In this document: positions 14,152 to 21,373 of the stretch, one piece after another
Numbering within the stretch: the first letter of the stretch is position 1
Layout: each line of letters begins with the position of its first letter
NCBI RefSeq assembly: GCF_015062905.1
Contig: NZ_SUTK01000023.1
Coordinates: forward strand, 1-28,476
Direction of reading: 5' to 3'
Length of the DNA stretch: 28,476 nucleotides
From: Methanobrevibacter thaueri
GTDB taxonomy: Archaea > Methanobacteriota > Methanobacteria > Methanobacteriales > Methanobacteriaceae
Made by a program: the position numbers and the translations under genes
The notes under the pieces: model-generated
Database searches by the model: none
What the model was told of the DNA's origin: nothing
What the model saw: the letters and a program-made list of their open reading frames with translations, nothing else

Positions 14152-14643
14152 ATGAGATTTGACCGTGAAAAATATATCGACCTGATAATGTACATATTAT
14201 CCCAATGCCATCAAAAGCCGAATTTTGGAAAGACAGTCCTCTGCAGCATAATGTATTTCATTGATTTCGATTATTATGAGCTTTACGGCCAATTGCTTAC
14301 AAATGAAACATACATCAAGTCAAAAAGGGGAATAAGGCCAACACACTTTAGGGAAATCAGTGAAGAGCTAATCTCAAAAAAGCAATTGTTTTTCAGAAAA
14401 GAGCCATACTACAACAGAACAATATACCGATACTATTTGACCATAATCCCCGATCTCAAATTCAGCCAAAGGGAACTTGAAATAATCAATCATTCAATCG
14501 ATAAATTAAGCAATGAAAATGCAACCACAATAACAAAATATGCAAAAAAGGATCCTCCGATAAGCATTGCGGAGTTTGGTGATGAAATAGATTTCAGACA
14601 TGTTTTTTCGAGGGATAATGAATATTCAATAATTGACAAATAA
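14152..14643 (+). CDS. Panacea/SocA-like (DUF4065-type) domain protein
   Basis: The 163-residue soluble protein resembles the Panacea (SocA, GepA, DUF4065) family. KTVLCSIMYFIDFDYYELYG at about 27-46 matches the conserved K-L-LYF-DF--Y---G helix. It is followed by a TNETYIKSKRGIRPTHF stretch (the Y...GPVP-type loop) and an EISEELISKKQL helix. Panacea domains act as antitoxins for many unrelated toxins and as proteolysis adaptors. No toxin-like gene lies beside it: the next gene encodes a PUA protein. It may be a solitary regulator. The start at ATG 14152 follows GTGAT by four bases; a GTG at 14143 is part of that site. It carries copy C of the shared promoter element. The family call is moderate. 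Confidence 0.65.
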   Translation: MRFDREKYIDLIMYILSQCHQKPNFGKTVLCSIMYFIDFDYYELYGQLLTNETYIKSKRGIRPTHFREISEELISKKQLFFRKEPYYNRTIYRYYLTIIPDLKFSQRELEIINHSIDKLSNENATTITKYAKKDPPISIAEFGDEIDFRHVFSRDNEYSIIDK

Positions 14644-14696
14644 CTTTATTAAATTTAAACAACAAATATTATTTAACAAAATAATATTGGGATATC

Positions 14697-15179
14697 ATGG
14701 TAATTAAAGTCAAAAAAAGAAATTTCTTGAAAAAAAAGAAAATTAAAGAAATAAAAGCGGAATTAGGAGAATATGGAGATTTACTTCAAGGAAAAAAGAA
14801 TGTTGAAATACTTGAAGCCGAACCTAATTCATTTATTTTGGTAGATGGAGAACCTTACATCATAATTATTGATGATAAACCATTCCCAACACTTAAGGCA
14901 GCTCTTGCCAATCAAATCGATGCAAAAACCGTTACCGTAGATATGGGAGCCATCAGATTTGTAAGCAATGGAGCTGACATCATGAGTCCCGGAATCGTTG
15001 ACACATCCGAAGGCGTTGAACCTGGAGACATCGTCCTAATCATTGATGAAACTCATGGAAAACCATTGGCAATTGGAGTGAGCCTAATCAGCGGTGAGGA
15101 AATGGTTGCAAATGACTCCGGAAAAGCTGTTGAAACCAAACACTATGTCGGCGACGACATCTGGAACTTTGAAATATGA
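14697..15179 (+). CDS. PUA-domain RNA-binding protein (archaeal MCT-1/Tma20 homologue)
   Basis: The protein has 160 residues. The basic N-terminus (KVKKRNFLKKKKIKEIK) leads into the DUF1947-like pre-PUA domain (about 20-75). A C-terminal PUA domain (about 77-155) follows, with the hallmark VSNGADIMSPGI and GDIVLIIDETHGKPLAIG. Eukaryotic relatives (MCTS1, the Ligatin/eIF2D N-terminus) act at the 40S subunit in re-initiation and recycling; a role at the archaeal small subunit is an inference. GGGAT lies before the ATG. It ends nine bases before arfB, so the two are co-transcribed. Confidence 0.88.
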   Translation: MVIKVKKRNFLKKKKIKEIKAELGEYGDLLQGKKNVEILEAEPNSFILVDGEPYIIIIDDKPFPTLKAALANQIDAKTVTVDMGAIRFVSNGADIMSPGIVDTSEGVEPGDIVLIIDETHGKPLAIGVSLISGEEMVANDSGKAVETKHYVGDDIWNFEI

Positions 15180-15188
15180 GGTGAGGAC

Positions 15189-15881
15189 ATGGCAGAGCTA
15201 AGATACAGAGCAGGAAACATCAGAGATCCTGGAGTTCACAAAATCGGAATAATCGCACTGGGATCCCACCTCGAAAATCACGGACCTGCATTGCCAATCG
15301 ACACCGACGCTAAAATCGGAGCGCACATCGCATTTCAGTCATCCCTCTTAACCGGAGCCAAATTTCTGGGAATAATATTTCCAGCCTATGAACTAGACAC
15401 AATTGACCATGGAGTCCATGTTTCCCTTGATGAACTGAAAGAAAATGTCATCAATACACTAAACCAGGCCAAAAAATTCTTGGATATTGAGAAAGTAGTC
15501 ATCGTCAATGCCCATGGAGGAAACATTCCATTGGTGGCTGAACTATGGGACATTGAAGACAAGACCGGTTTATCCATCACATTCAACAACAAGGTAATCT
15601 CATCTGAAGGTCCGCACGGAGGCAGCGGAGAGTTATCAATGGCTAAGGTTTTGGGCATCGTTAATGAGGATGAACTTGAAAACCAGGCAAACATTGACGA
15701 ATATGAGGAAGTTGGATTGCATGGATTCAAACAAGCCCGCAGGGATGACCCTAACATCGAAGAAGGTGCAATGGACGTTGAAGAAAACGGCGTCTACATC
15801 GATGAAGAATACGGCCATAGACTATTTAACCTGGCAATTAATGCAGTAATATTCGATGTTGAAAAACTATTAGATTTTTAA
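15189..15881 (+). CDS. arfB: FAPy deformylase, creatininase family (riboflavin and F420/FO pathway)
   Basis: ArfB removes formate from 2-amino-5-formylamino-6-ribosylaminopyrimidinone 5'-phosphate, the second step of archaeal riboflavin and deazaflavin (F420) synthesis. The 230-residue protein is of the creatininase superfamily. The ArfB-type signature LENHGPALPIDTD at 28-40 supplies Glu and Asp metal ligands. NAHGGN at 107-112 and GPHGGSGE at 141-148 supply the His and final Glu. Length and motifs match the methanogen enzyme. GAGGTGAG lies just before the ATG, overlapping the end of the PUA gene. Confidence 0.9.
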   Translation: MAELRYRAGNIRDPGVHKIGIIALGSHLENHGPALPIDTDAKIGAHIAFQSSLLTGAKFLGIIFPAYELDTIDHGVHVSLDELKENVINTLNQAKKFLDIEKVVIVNAHGGNIPLVAELWDIEDKTGLSITFNNKVISSEGPHGGSGELSMAKVLGIVNEDELENQANIDEYEEVGLHGFKQARRDDPNIEEGAMDVEENGVYIDEEYGHRLFNLAINAVIFDVEKLLDF

Positions 15882-15896
15882 AAAAAAGAAGAGTAG

Positions 15897-16319
15897 TTAT
15901 CCGGTTGTAGTTTCAACGTTTGAACTACCGCCACTACTACTACTGTCTTGAGATGAACTGTCTGTTGTGGTCTCAACATTTGAACCATCATTATTACCTG
16001 ATTCAGAATTAGAACCAGAATTAGAATTTGAATCACTTGAATGTGAATCTGAATTACTTGACGAATCATCCGTAGTTGTTTCTACTTTAGAGTCATCATG
16101 GGAAGAGTAATCTTCTGAATAATCGTTATAATCTTGATAGTTATAACTATTTGAATTATCATCAGTGATTGCTGAAAGGTTATCCAATACGCCTCCAGAT
16201 TCACTTCCATTAGGCAAAATTGAAATCGGACCGGTCATAGATGCGAAAACGCTTGCAAAACAAAATGCAAGAACAGCAACTATAAAAATTACTAAAACTG
16301 TAGCTGATCTACTTGACAC
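15897..16319 (-). CDS. Ser/Asn/Thr-rich membrane-anchored surface protein
   Basis: The 140-residue protein has one N-terminal hydrophobic segment (about 6-27, VLVIFIVAVLAFCFASVF), which is a signal anchor or signal peptide. It is followed by a disordered region made mainly of Ser, Asn, Asp, Gly and Thr. VETTTD-type units recur three times (around DSKVETTTDDSSS, GSNVETTTDSSS and the C-terminal SSNVETTTG), which suggests an extended, possibly glycosylated stalk at the cell surface. The start is placed at GTG 16319, four bases after GAGGTGAT; the longer frame begins inside that site. No catalytic domain is present and the role is unknown. It is divergent from the IMPACT-family gene. Confidence 0.7.
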   Translation of the reverse strand: MSSRSATVLVIFIVAVLAFCFASVFASMTGPISILPNGSESGGVLDNLSAITDDNSNSYNYQDYNDYSEDYSSHDDSKVETTTDDSSSNSDSHSSDSNSNSGSNSESGNNDGSNVETTTDSSSQDSSSSGGSSNVETTTG

Positions 16320-16384
16320 AATTATCACCTCTAAATTAATTAAAGTTAATATGTTTGATGAGATATATAAATATATTGGATATT

Positions 16385-16984
16385 ATGAAGACTATTAAAA
16401 ACCCGGTGCAAAGCGAAATCAACATCAAGAAATCCCAGTTCATTTGTGCCCTTTACCCAACCAAAAACAAGAAGGAATCAAAGGAAATCATTCAAATGGT
16501 AAATCAGAAATATAGCGATGCAACCCATAACTGCACTGCATATATTGTCGGAGATGGAGAAGGGTTTGATGATGACGGGGAACCTGGCGGAACCGCAGGC
16601 AAACCAATGATCAACGTTTTAAGGAAAAACGAGCTTCATAACGTGACCGCAGTAGTTACAAGATATTTTGGTGGAATAAAGCTTGGTGCCGGAGGACTTG
16701 TTCGTGCATATTCCAAATCAGTTATGGAAGCTGTTGGGCAAGCGGACATTGTTGAAATTGAAGAGTATGACGTTTATGAAATTATTTTTGAATACTCTGA
16801 CATCAAAATAGTCGACACTGAAATTAGAAACAATTCCCTTGAGGCAATAGAAAAAGATTATTCGGATAAAGTACATTATCAAGTTGTCTCAAAAGACAAT
16901 CGGGATATAGAAAAAATATTTGGAAAATACTCTAATAAAATAAGTGTCAATTTTAAAAATAAACAATTTTTAGAAAAAATTTAA
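16385..16984 (+). CDS. IMPACT/YigZ-family protein (UPF0029)
   Basis: The protein has 199 residues. The N-terminal IMPACT domain (about 1-120) shows the family pattern: SEINIKKSQFICALYP, DATHNCTAYIVGDGEGFDDDGEPGGTAGKPMINVL, then VVTRYFGGIKLGAGGLVRAYS. A smaller ferredoxin-like C-terminal domain follows. The relatives are yeast Yih1/mammalian IMPACT, which modulate translation-stress signalling, and bacterial YigZ, which is poorly defined; the molecular role here is unknown. ATG 16385 is chosen because homology begins there. TTG 16355 and ATG 16358 give an extra ten or nine residues that overlap a TATA-like run. No ribosome binding site is obvious. Confidence 0.88.
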   Translation: MKTIKNPVQSEINIKKSQFICALYPTKNKKESKEIIQMVNQKYSDATHNCTAYIVGDGEGFDDDGEPGGTAGKPMINVLRKNELHNVTAVVTRYFGGIKLGAGGLVRAYSKSVMEAVGQADIVEIEEYDVYEIIFEYSDIKIVDTEIRNNSLEAIEKDYSDKVHYQVVSKDNRDIEKIFGKYSNKISVNFKNKQFLEKI

Positions 16985-17009
16985 AAAAATGAAGAACTTA
17001 TTGTTCTTC
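16983..17009 (-). terminator. Hairpin and U7 over the stop codon of the last rubredoxin gene
   Basis: GAAGAAC (16991-16997) pairs with GTTCTTC (17003-17009), with the TAA stop in the five-base loop. On the minus strand U7 follows (16983-16989). It sits between two converging genes. Confidence 0.7.
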
Positions 17010-17108
17010 AAAATTTGCTGCAGGTACACCGCATACTGGGCATACGTAGTCTTCTGGTAATTCGTCTTCTTCTAAAACGAAACCACAAACTTTACAAACA
17101 TAAGCCAT
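16998..17108 (-). CDS. Short rubredoxin-like protein, 36 residues
   Basis: The protein begins MAYVCKVCGFVLEEDELP and continues with EDYVCPVCG and an AANFEEQ end. The two CxxC pairs (Cys5, Cys8 and Cys24, Cys27) would bind one iron, as in the rubredoxin module of rubrerythrin. The usual central loop of about 15 residues is missing. It is an electron carrier in the cytoplasm, probably for oxygen or peroxide detoxification (inference). It is third in a row of three rubredoxin genes, with AGGAT before the ATG. Confidence 0.85.
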   Translation of the reverse strand: MAYVCKVCGFVLEEDELPEDYVCPVCGVPAANFEEQ

Positions 17109-17119
17109 GTTAAACAATC

Positions 17120-17239
17120 CTATTCAATTTTTTCAAACATGTCAGCAGTTGCACCGCACATCGGACATTTAAAGTCTTCTGGAAGTTCATCATATTCATC
17201 GGTTACAAAACCGCATAATTTACATTTAAACTTTGCCAT
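17120..17239 (-). CDS. Short rubredoxin-like protein, 39 residues
   Basis: It opens MAKFKCKLCGFVTDEYDELP, then EDFKCPMCGATADMFEKIE. The Cys pairs and the short linker match the following 36-residue protein, while the MFEKI ending matches the full rubredoxin before it. AAGGAGAT lies before the ATG, and a TATA-like TTATATATTA is about 50 bases upstream, so it probably has its own promoter besides read-through from the upstream gene. Confidence 0.87.
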   Translation of the reverse strand: MAKFKCKLCGFVTDEYDELPEDFKCPMCGATADMFEKIE

Positions 17240-17298
17240 GATTAACAATCTCCTTAATTTGTTATTAATAGTATTATGTATTTTTGTAATATATAAAA

Positions 17299-17460
17299 TT
17301 AATCTATTTTTTCAAACATTGACTTTGCCATTCTGCATTTTGGGCATTTGAATGAGGAAGGCAAATCTTCAAATTTGGTTCCTGATGGAATATTCAAACC
17401 TTCTTCAATGTTGTCCTCATCAAAAATATATCCACAAATCTTACATTTATATTTAGCCAT
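17299..17460 (-). CDS. Rubredoxin
   Basis: This 53-residue full-length rubredoxin opens MAKYKCKICGYIFDEDN, contains a loop with GTKFEDLPSSFKCPKC, and ends MAKSMFEKID. Four Cys in two CxxC pairs bind a single iron. In methanogens rubredoxin passes electrons to rubrerythrin and to F420H2- or flavoprotein-type oxygen reductases (family knowledge). AAGGAGAT lies before the ATG, 18 bases after the acyltransferase gene. Confidence 0.93.
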   Translation of the reverse strand: MAKYKCKICGYIFDEDNIEEGLNIPSGTKFEDLPSSFKCPKCRMAKSMFEKID

Positions 17461-17478
17461 AGTTAATCTCCTTAAATA

Positions 17479-18321
17479 CTAAAATCTATTAGGAACTTTC
17501 AAATGATCTGGAAGCGGCTTGATACGTGCAGGTGTTCCGATAGCCAAATAGAATGGTGGAACGGAATGTATGACAATAGCTCCAGCAGCCACAATGGAAC
17601 CTTCACCAATTTCAACATTGGACAGGAATGTGGTATTTCCTCCAATTGAAGCTCCACGTCTGACTTTAGGTCCTTGAAGTTCATAATTGATTCTTACAGG
17701 ATACTTATCATTGGTAAAACAAGCACAAGGCCCGATAAACACGTTATCCTCAATTACAGAATTGGTTGGAATATATACATTGGACTGAATGCTCACATCA
17801 TTTCCAATGATGACATCCCCTTCAATAACGGTATTGGTTCCAATCAGCACATCATCACCGATATTGGTATTCTCACGAATCACAACATTGTGCCCTGTTC
17901 TGAAATTGTCCCCAATAACCACGTCATTGTAGATAATTGAATTTGAACGGATTGTGTAGTTATTACCAATAACAGGCGGTTTTGAATTTGGAGAGTATTC
18001 AACACCAAATTGAATGTTCTGATCAGGAGGGAAGGTCAATTCTGGTTTGGAATAATCTGGTTGGATAGATTCTCTTTCAATTTGGGGCTTTTCATGAAGT
18101 ACATTAATAGTTTCATAGGATTCCGGTTCAGCATATCCATCATCCCTATAAACTGGTCTTCTCACCTGCTTTGGTCTAGGAAACTGACTGTAAACAATAT
18201 CGTCAATAGTCCTGGAATCAGCAGTTCGTTCTTCATAATACTGTCTTTCCCCCTCTCGAGCGTGATATTTTTTTTGAGTTCTTGATGGCGCATCATCAAG
18301 AGTTTGTGAAAACCTAACCAT
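17479..18321 (-). CDS. Hexapeptide-repeat acyltransferase with a long charged N-terminal extension
   Basis: The protein has 280 residues. From about 115 to 270 it is a left-handed beta-helix of hexapeptide repeats (IGNNYTIRSNSIIYNDVVIGDNFRT..., IGDDVLIGTNTVIEGDVIIGNDV). A loop with CACFTNDKYPVR follows, and it ends with the AAGAIVIHSVPPFYLAIGTPAR signature. This is the pattern of sugar N-acetyltransferases of the WlbB/PglD type, which acetylate amino-sugar nucleotides for surface glycans. Residues 1-114 are unusual: Arg-, Glu-, Tyr- and Pro-rich, without predicted structure (ERQYYEERTADSRT, FPRPKQVRRPVYRDDGYAEP). A TATA-like AATATATATAC lies 60-70 bases upstream. The family is firm; the exact sugar is unknown. 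Confidence 0.85.
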   Translation of the reverse strand: MVRFSQTLDDAPSRTQKKYHAREGERQYYEERTADSRTIDDIVYSQFPRPKQVRRPVYRDDGYAEPESYETINVLHEKPQIERESIQPDYSKPELTFPPDQNIQFGVEYSPNSKPPVIGNNYTIRSNSIIYNDVVIGDNFRTGHNVVIRENTNIGDDVLIGTNTVIEGDVIIGNDVSIQSNVYIPTNSVIEDNVFIGPCACFTNDKYPVRINYELQGPKVRRGASIGGNTTFLSNVEIGEGSIVAAGAIVIHSVPPFYLAIGTPARIKPLPDHLKVPNRF

Positions 18322-18383
18322 ATTATCAAACCTTCATCAAATTAAATTAAATTTGTTAGTGACTTTATTTATGTTGTTCATTA

Positions 18384-18394
18384 GTATATATATT
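18384..18394 (-). promoter_or_regulatory. TATA box of the acyltransferase-rubredoxin cluster
   Basis: On the minus strand AATATATATAC lies 63-73 bases before the acyltransferase ATG, so the leader is about 40 bases. GGTTTGAT precedes the ATG. Confidence 0.45.
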
Positions 18395-18459
18395 AAGCGG
18401 TTCATTTTTAAATAATTGAAAAAAACTCATGTTTTTTGAATCATCTTCAAAATCACATT

Positions 18460-18495
18460 AAAAAAAAATAGCTAATGGGATTTAGCTCCCATTAG
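18460..18495 (-). terminator. Hairpin and U9 over the stop codon of the DUF1002 gene
   Basis: CTAATGGGA (18472-18480) pairs perfectly with TCCCATTAG (18487-18495). The TAA stop (18482-18484) is in the six-base loop, and U9 follows on the minus strand (18460-18468). Confidence 0.75.
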
Positions 18496-19342
18496 TGAAT
18501 GTTCTGATAAAGTCAAATAATGCATCAAGGGAAAAACCGCCGGTTGAATTGCCATTATTCAAAAGATCATCGACTTGACCTTTGTAGTAGTTTACATCGC
18601 CTTGAACATTTTGCACTTGTTCAATAGTGTCCGCCAAGTTTTCAATATCTGAACTTGTAATGTTGATATTGTTGGTTTGGACATAATTGTTAATGATATT
18701 CACAATTGTATCGTGATCAGTCACATTATCGCTTGATACCTCTTGTTTTACGTCATCAACTAATTGTGATAATTTTTCTGCATCTACACCGGAATTTTCC
18801 ACAATTTCAGCTTGAGTGTAGATTTCATCATTTGCCGCTTCTTTTACAGTTTCTGGAATTTCAACATCAGTAGCTTCCTCATAAGCATTCATTATTCCTG
18901 CAAGAGCAGATTCACCGGTAGCTTCCATTGGACTTGTTACATAAACATGCCCGCTGGTGATACCAGCTGATTTCAATGCGGAAATGTACATGTTACCTGT
19001 AATTGTGGTAATTTTTGATTTGTCCACACTGACCTCCAGATTATCATTGTCATTCAAATCAAGGAATGCGGAGGAAAATATTTGATCTGATGAGTAAGAT
19101 TTACCTGTAATACCGCTTGATACTTGGTTAACCTGATCAGCAGTGATTACTTTTGAGTTCACATTATTCAAATCAACATTTGCTTGATTTACAAAGAATG
19201 CATCAACAACTGATTTGTAATCATTGTTTGCATAAGTACTTTCACCATATGTTATTACAAGATTGGAATCGGCAGCAAATCCAACTGGGATTAACATACC
19301 CAATAGGATTAAAGCTAATATTGGTATAGTAATTCTTTTCAT
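18482..19342 (-). CDS. Secreted DUF1002 protein
   Basis: The 286-residue protein has a clear signal peptide (MKRITIPILALILLGMLIPVGFAADS) with likely cleavage after VGFA. The mature part contains the DUF1002 pattern LVITYGESTY, then ISSGITGKSYSSDQIFSSAFLDL and SGHVYVTSPMEATGESALAGIMNAYEEATG-like features. The C-terminal 110 residues are acidic and helical. The family is shared by Firmicutes and Methanobacteriales and has no known function; it probably acts outside the cell. The start is ATG 19342, five bases after GAGGTGA; the GTG at 19351 is part of that site. Confidence 0.88.
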   Translation of the reverse strand: MKRITIPILALILLGMLIPVGFAADSNLVITYGESTYANNDYKSVVDAFFVNQANVDLNNVNSKVITADQVNQVSSGITGKSYSSDQIFSSAFLDLNDNDNLEVSVDKSKITTITGNMYISALKSAGITSGHVYVTSPMEATGESALAGIMNAYEEATDVEIPETVKEAANDEIYTQAEIVENSGVDAEKLSQLVDDVKQEVSSDNVTDHDTIVNIINNYVQTNNINITSSDIENLADTIEQVQNVQGDVNYYKGQVDDLLNNGNSTGGFSLDALFDFIRTFTNGS

Positions 19343-19666
19343 TATTTTCACCTCACTGAATTCCTATCATAAGTTAGCCGAACTAGTATATAAATGTTGC
19401 AGTTTTTTGAAAATTATTTAATGAAATTTAGATATAAAAAAATATGTAAAAAATAAACAATGCAATAATCAGATATTCTAAAAATTGTTCAATCAAAATA
19501 TTTTAGAAAATGAATATTGAAAAAATATGAAAAAATGAGGTTTGAAAATTTTTTGCCAAAATCAAATAGGATTCACGAAAAGCATTGTATACCAACAATT
19601 GATGAAAAAATGCAAAAAGCAATCAACATTTAATAGTTAAATAGAATAAATATATTTAGGACAATC
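19343..19666. other. 324-base divergent intergenic region
   Basis: On the left a good TATA box for DUF1002 (minus ATTTATATAC, 19386-19395) gives a leader of about 20 bases. On the right AT-rich TATA-like sequence (19637-19655) lies just before the ABC exporter ATG, with AGGA six bases upstream. Between them is AT-rich DNA with one 32-codon frame (listed separately) and no recognisable structure. Confidence 0.6.
19535..19633 (+). CDS. Possible 32-residue small ORF before the ABC exporter
   Basis: The frame starts MRFENFLPKSNRIHEKHC and ends KAINI, then TAA TAG. The amino-acid mix looks protein-like, and it lies 33 bases before the exporter genes in the same direction. No ribosome binding site is present. 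It may be the remnant of a regulator gene, a leader peptide, or chance. Confidence 0.2.
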   Translation: MRFENFLPKSNRIHEKHCIPTIDEKMQKAINI

Positions 19667-21373
19667 ATGAAGAAACTACTAAAACCGATGAAAAACAAAA
19701 TACCTCAAATCGTTTTTATTTTCATCTTCCTACTTATACAGGTTTATTGCGACCTAACCTTGCCCCAATACACAGCAGACATTGTAAACGTCGGAATTCA
19801 AAACACCGATTTCCAGTTTATCATAGATACCGGAATGATGATGCTTTTGATGGTGGCGATTTCCGCCCTGGCAACCGTCGGCGTGTCCTATTTTTCAAGC
19901 AGGGTGGCTTCAGGCTATGCAAAGGATTTGAGGAAAATCATTTACGAAAAGGTTTTGAAATTCTCAAATCATGAGCTGAATGAAATCTCACGTTCTTCAT
20001 TAATTACAAGGTCCACCAATGACGTGAACCAGCTTCAAAGTGTTTTGGGAATGATATTCATGACACTTATCTTTGCACCGCTGCTTGGAATCGGAAGTAT
20101 AATCAAGGTTTTTGAACTTCAAACAAACCTGTCATGGATCATATTGGTGAACTTCATTGCAGTGGCACTTCTTTTAATAATTGTTACCGTAAAAGTACTT
20201 CCTTACTTCAAGATCACACAGGAAATAATCGACAGAATAAACAAGACCACAAGGGAAATTCTAATTGGAATACCTGTAATTAAAGCATTTGTAAGGCAGG
20301 ATTTCGAAGCGGACAAATTCCAAAAGGTCAACCATGAATTTTACGATGTCAACATCTATGTGTTCAAAATCCTATTAATAATGATTCCTTTAATGACACT
20401 GATTATGAACATTATGGTTGTTTTAATACTCTATTATGGAGCATATGACGCATTGAACGGTGGAGTGCTGACAGGAGACATAATCGCATTCATCCAATAT
20501 TCAACACAGATTGTAACCTCATTTTTAATGATTGGTGCCTTCATGATAATCCTGCCAAGAATCCTTGTTTCAGGAAGGCGTATAAGTGAAGTCCTAAACA
20601 CTGAAATCACAATCACCGATGGAGGTTTGAATGAAATATCCTCCAATCCTACAATTGAATTCAGAAATGTTTCATACAAATATCCCGGAAGCGAAAAAGA
20701 AACATTAAAGAACATTAATTTTACTTTAAAACCTGGAAAAACCACAGCAATCATTGGAGGAACAGGCAGCGGAAAATCCACAATCCTCAATTTGATTCCT
20801 CGCCTTCAGGATCCAAGCTCTGGTGAAATCCTAATTGATGGCAAAAACATTAAAAATTTCAAGTTAAAAGCGTTGAGGGACAAGATTTCATTTACTCCTC
20901 AAAAGGCTATTCTATTCCAGGGTGATGTGAAATCCAATATGAAAATAGGTAAAAGCGACGCAAGCGATGAGGATATTGAAAAGGCACTGGAACTTGCACA
21001 GGTCGATTTCGTTGAAAATCTCTGTGAAGAGGTTACCCAGGGAGGGTCAAACTTTTCAGGAGGTCAAAAGCAACGTTTATCAATAGCCAGAGCAATCATA
21101 GGCGCTCATGATTTTTATTTGTTTGATGACTGCTTTTCAGCACTGGACATGAATACCGAGGGCAGGATAAAAGAGAACCTGAAAAAGCTAAAGGATTCCT
21201 CAATATTAATCGTATCCCAAAGGATTTCAACAATCATGGATGCCGATGAAATACTTGTAATAGACAATGGCGAGATCATCGACAGGGGAAAACATGATAA
21301 ACTAATTGAAAGCTGTGAAATCTACAGAGAAATCGTCAATATACAGATTGACAGCATGGAGGCGTTATCATGA
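19667..21373 (+). CDS. Heterodimeric ABC exporter, subunit with degenerate ATPase site
   Basis: The protein has 568 residues: six membrane helices (about 12-300), then one nucleotide-binding domain (about 328-565). Walker A GGTGSGKST is at 364-372 and the signature NFSGGQ at 462-467, both intact. The catalytic Glu after Walker B is Asp488 (YLFDDCFSALD), and the switch His is Gln518 (VSQRIS). These changes mark the non-catalytic half of asymmetric exporters such as TM287/288 or BmrCD. It exports lipids or hydrophobic drugs together with the next gene product. The stop overlaps the next start (ATGA). Confidence 0.92.
   Translation: MKKLLKPMKNKIPQIVFIFIFLLIQVYCDLTLPQYTADIVNVGIQNTDFQFIIDTGMMMLLMVAISALATVGVSYFSSRVASGYAKDLRKIIYEKVLKFSNHELNEISRSSLITRSTNDVNQLQSVLGMIFMTLIFAPLLGIGSIIKVFELQTNLSWIILVNFIAVALLLIIVTVKVLPYFKITQEIIDRINKTTREILIGIPVIKAFVRQDFEADKFQKVNHEFYDVNIYVFKILLIMIPLMTLIMNIMVVLILYYGAYDALNGGVLTGDIIAFIQYSTQIVTSFLMIGAFMIILPRILVSGRRISEVLNTEITITDGGLNEISSNPTIEFRNVSYKYPGSEKETLKNINFTLKPGKTTAIIGGTGSGKSTILNLIPRLQDPSSGEILIDGKNIKNFKLKALRDKISFTPQKAILFQGDVKSNMKIGKSDASDEDIEKALELAQVDFVENLCEEVTQGGSNFSGGQKQRLSIARAIIGAHDFYLFDDCFSALDMNTEGRIKENLKKLKDSSILIVSQRISTIMDADEILVIDNGEIIDRGKHDKLIESCEIYREIVNIQIDSMEALS

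Noticed and set aside
15386..15757. Minus-strand ORF opposite arfB
   Set aside because: Antisense shadow of a well-supported enzyme gene; no promoter or ribosome binding site.
15878..16069. Minus-strand ORF rich in Gln, Ile and Val
   Set aside because: Out-of-frame translation of the repetitive Ser/Asn-rich gene.
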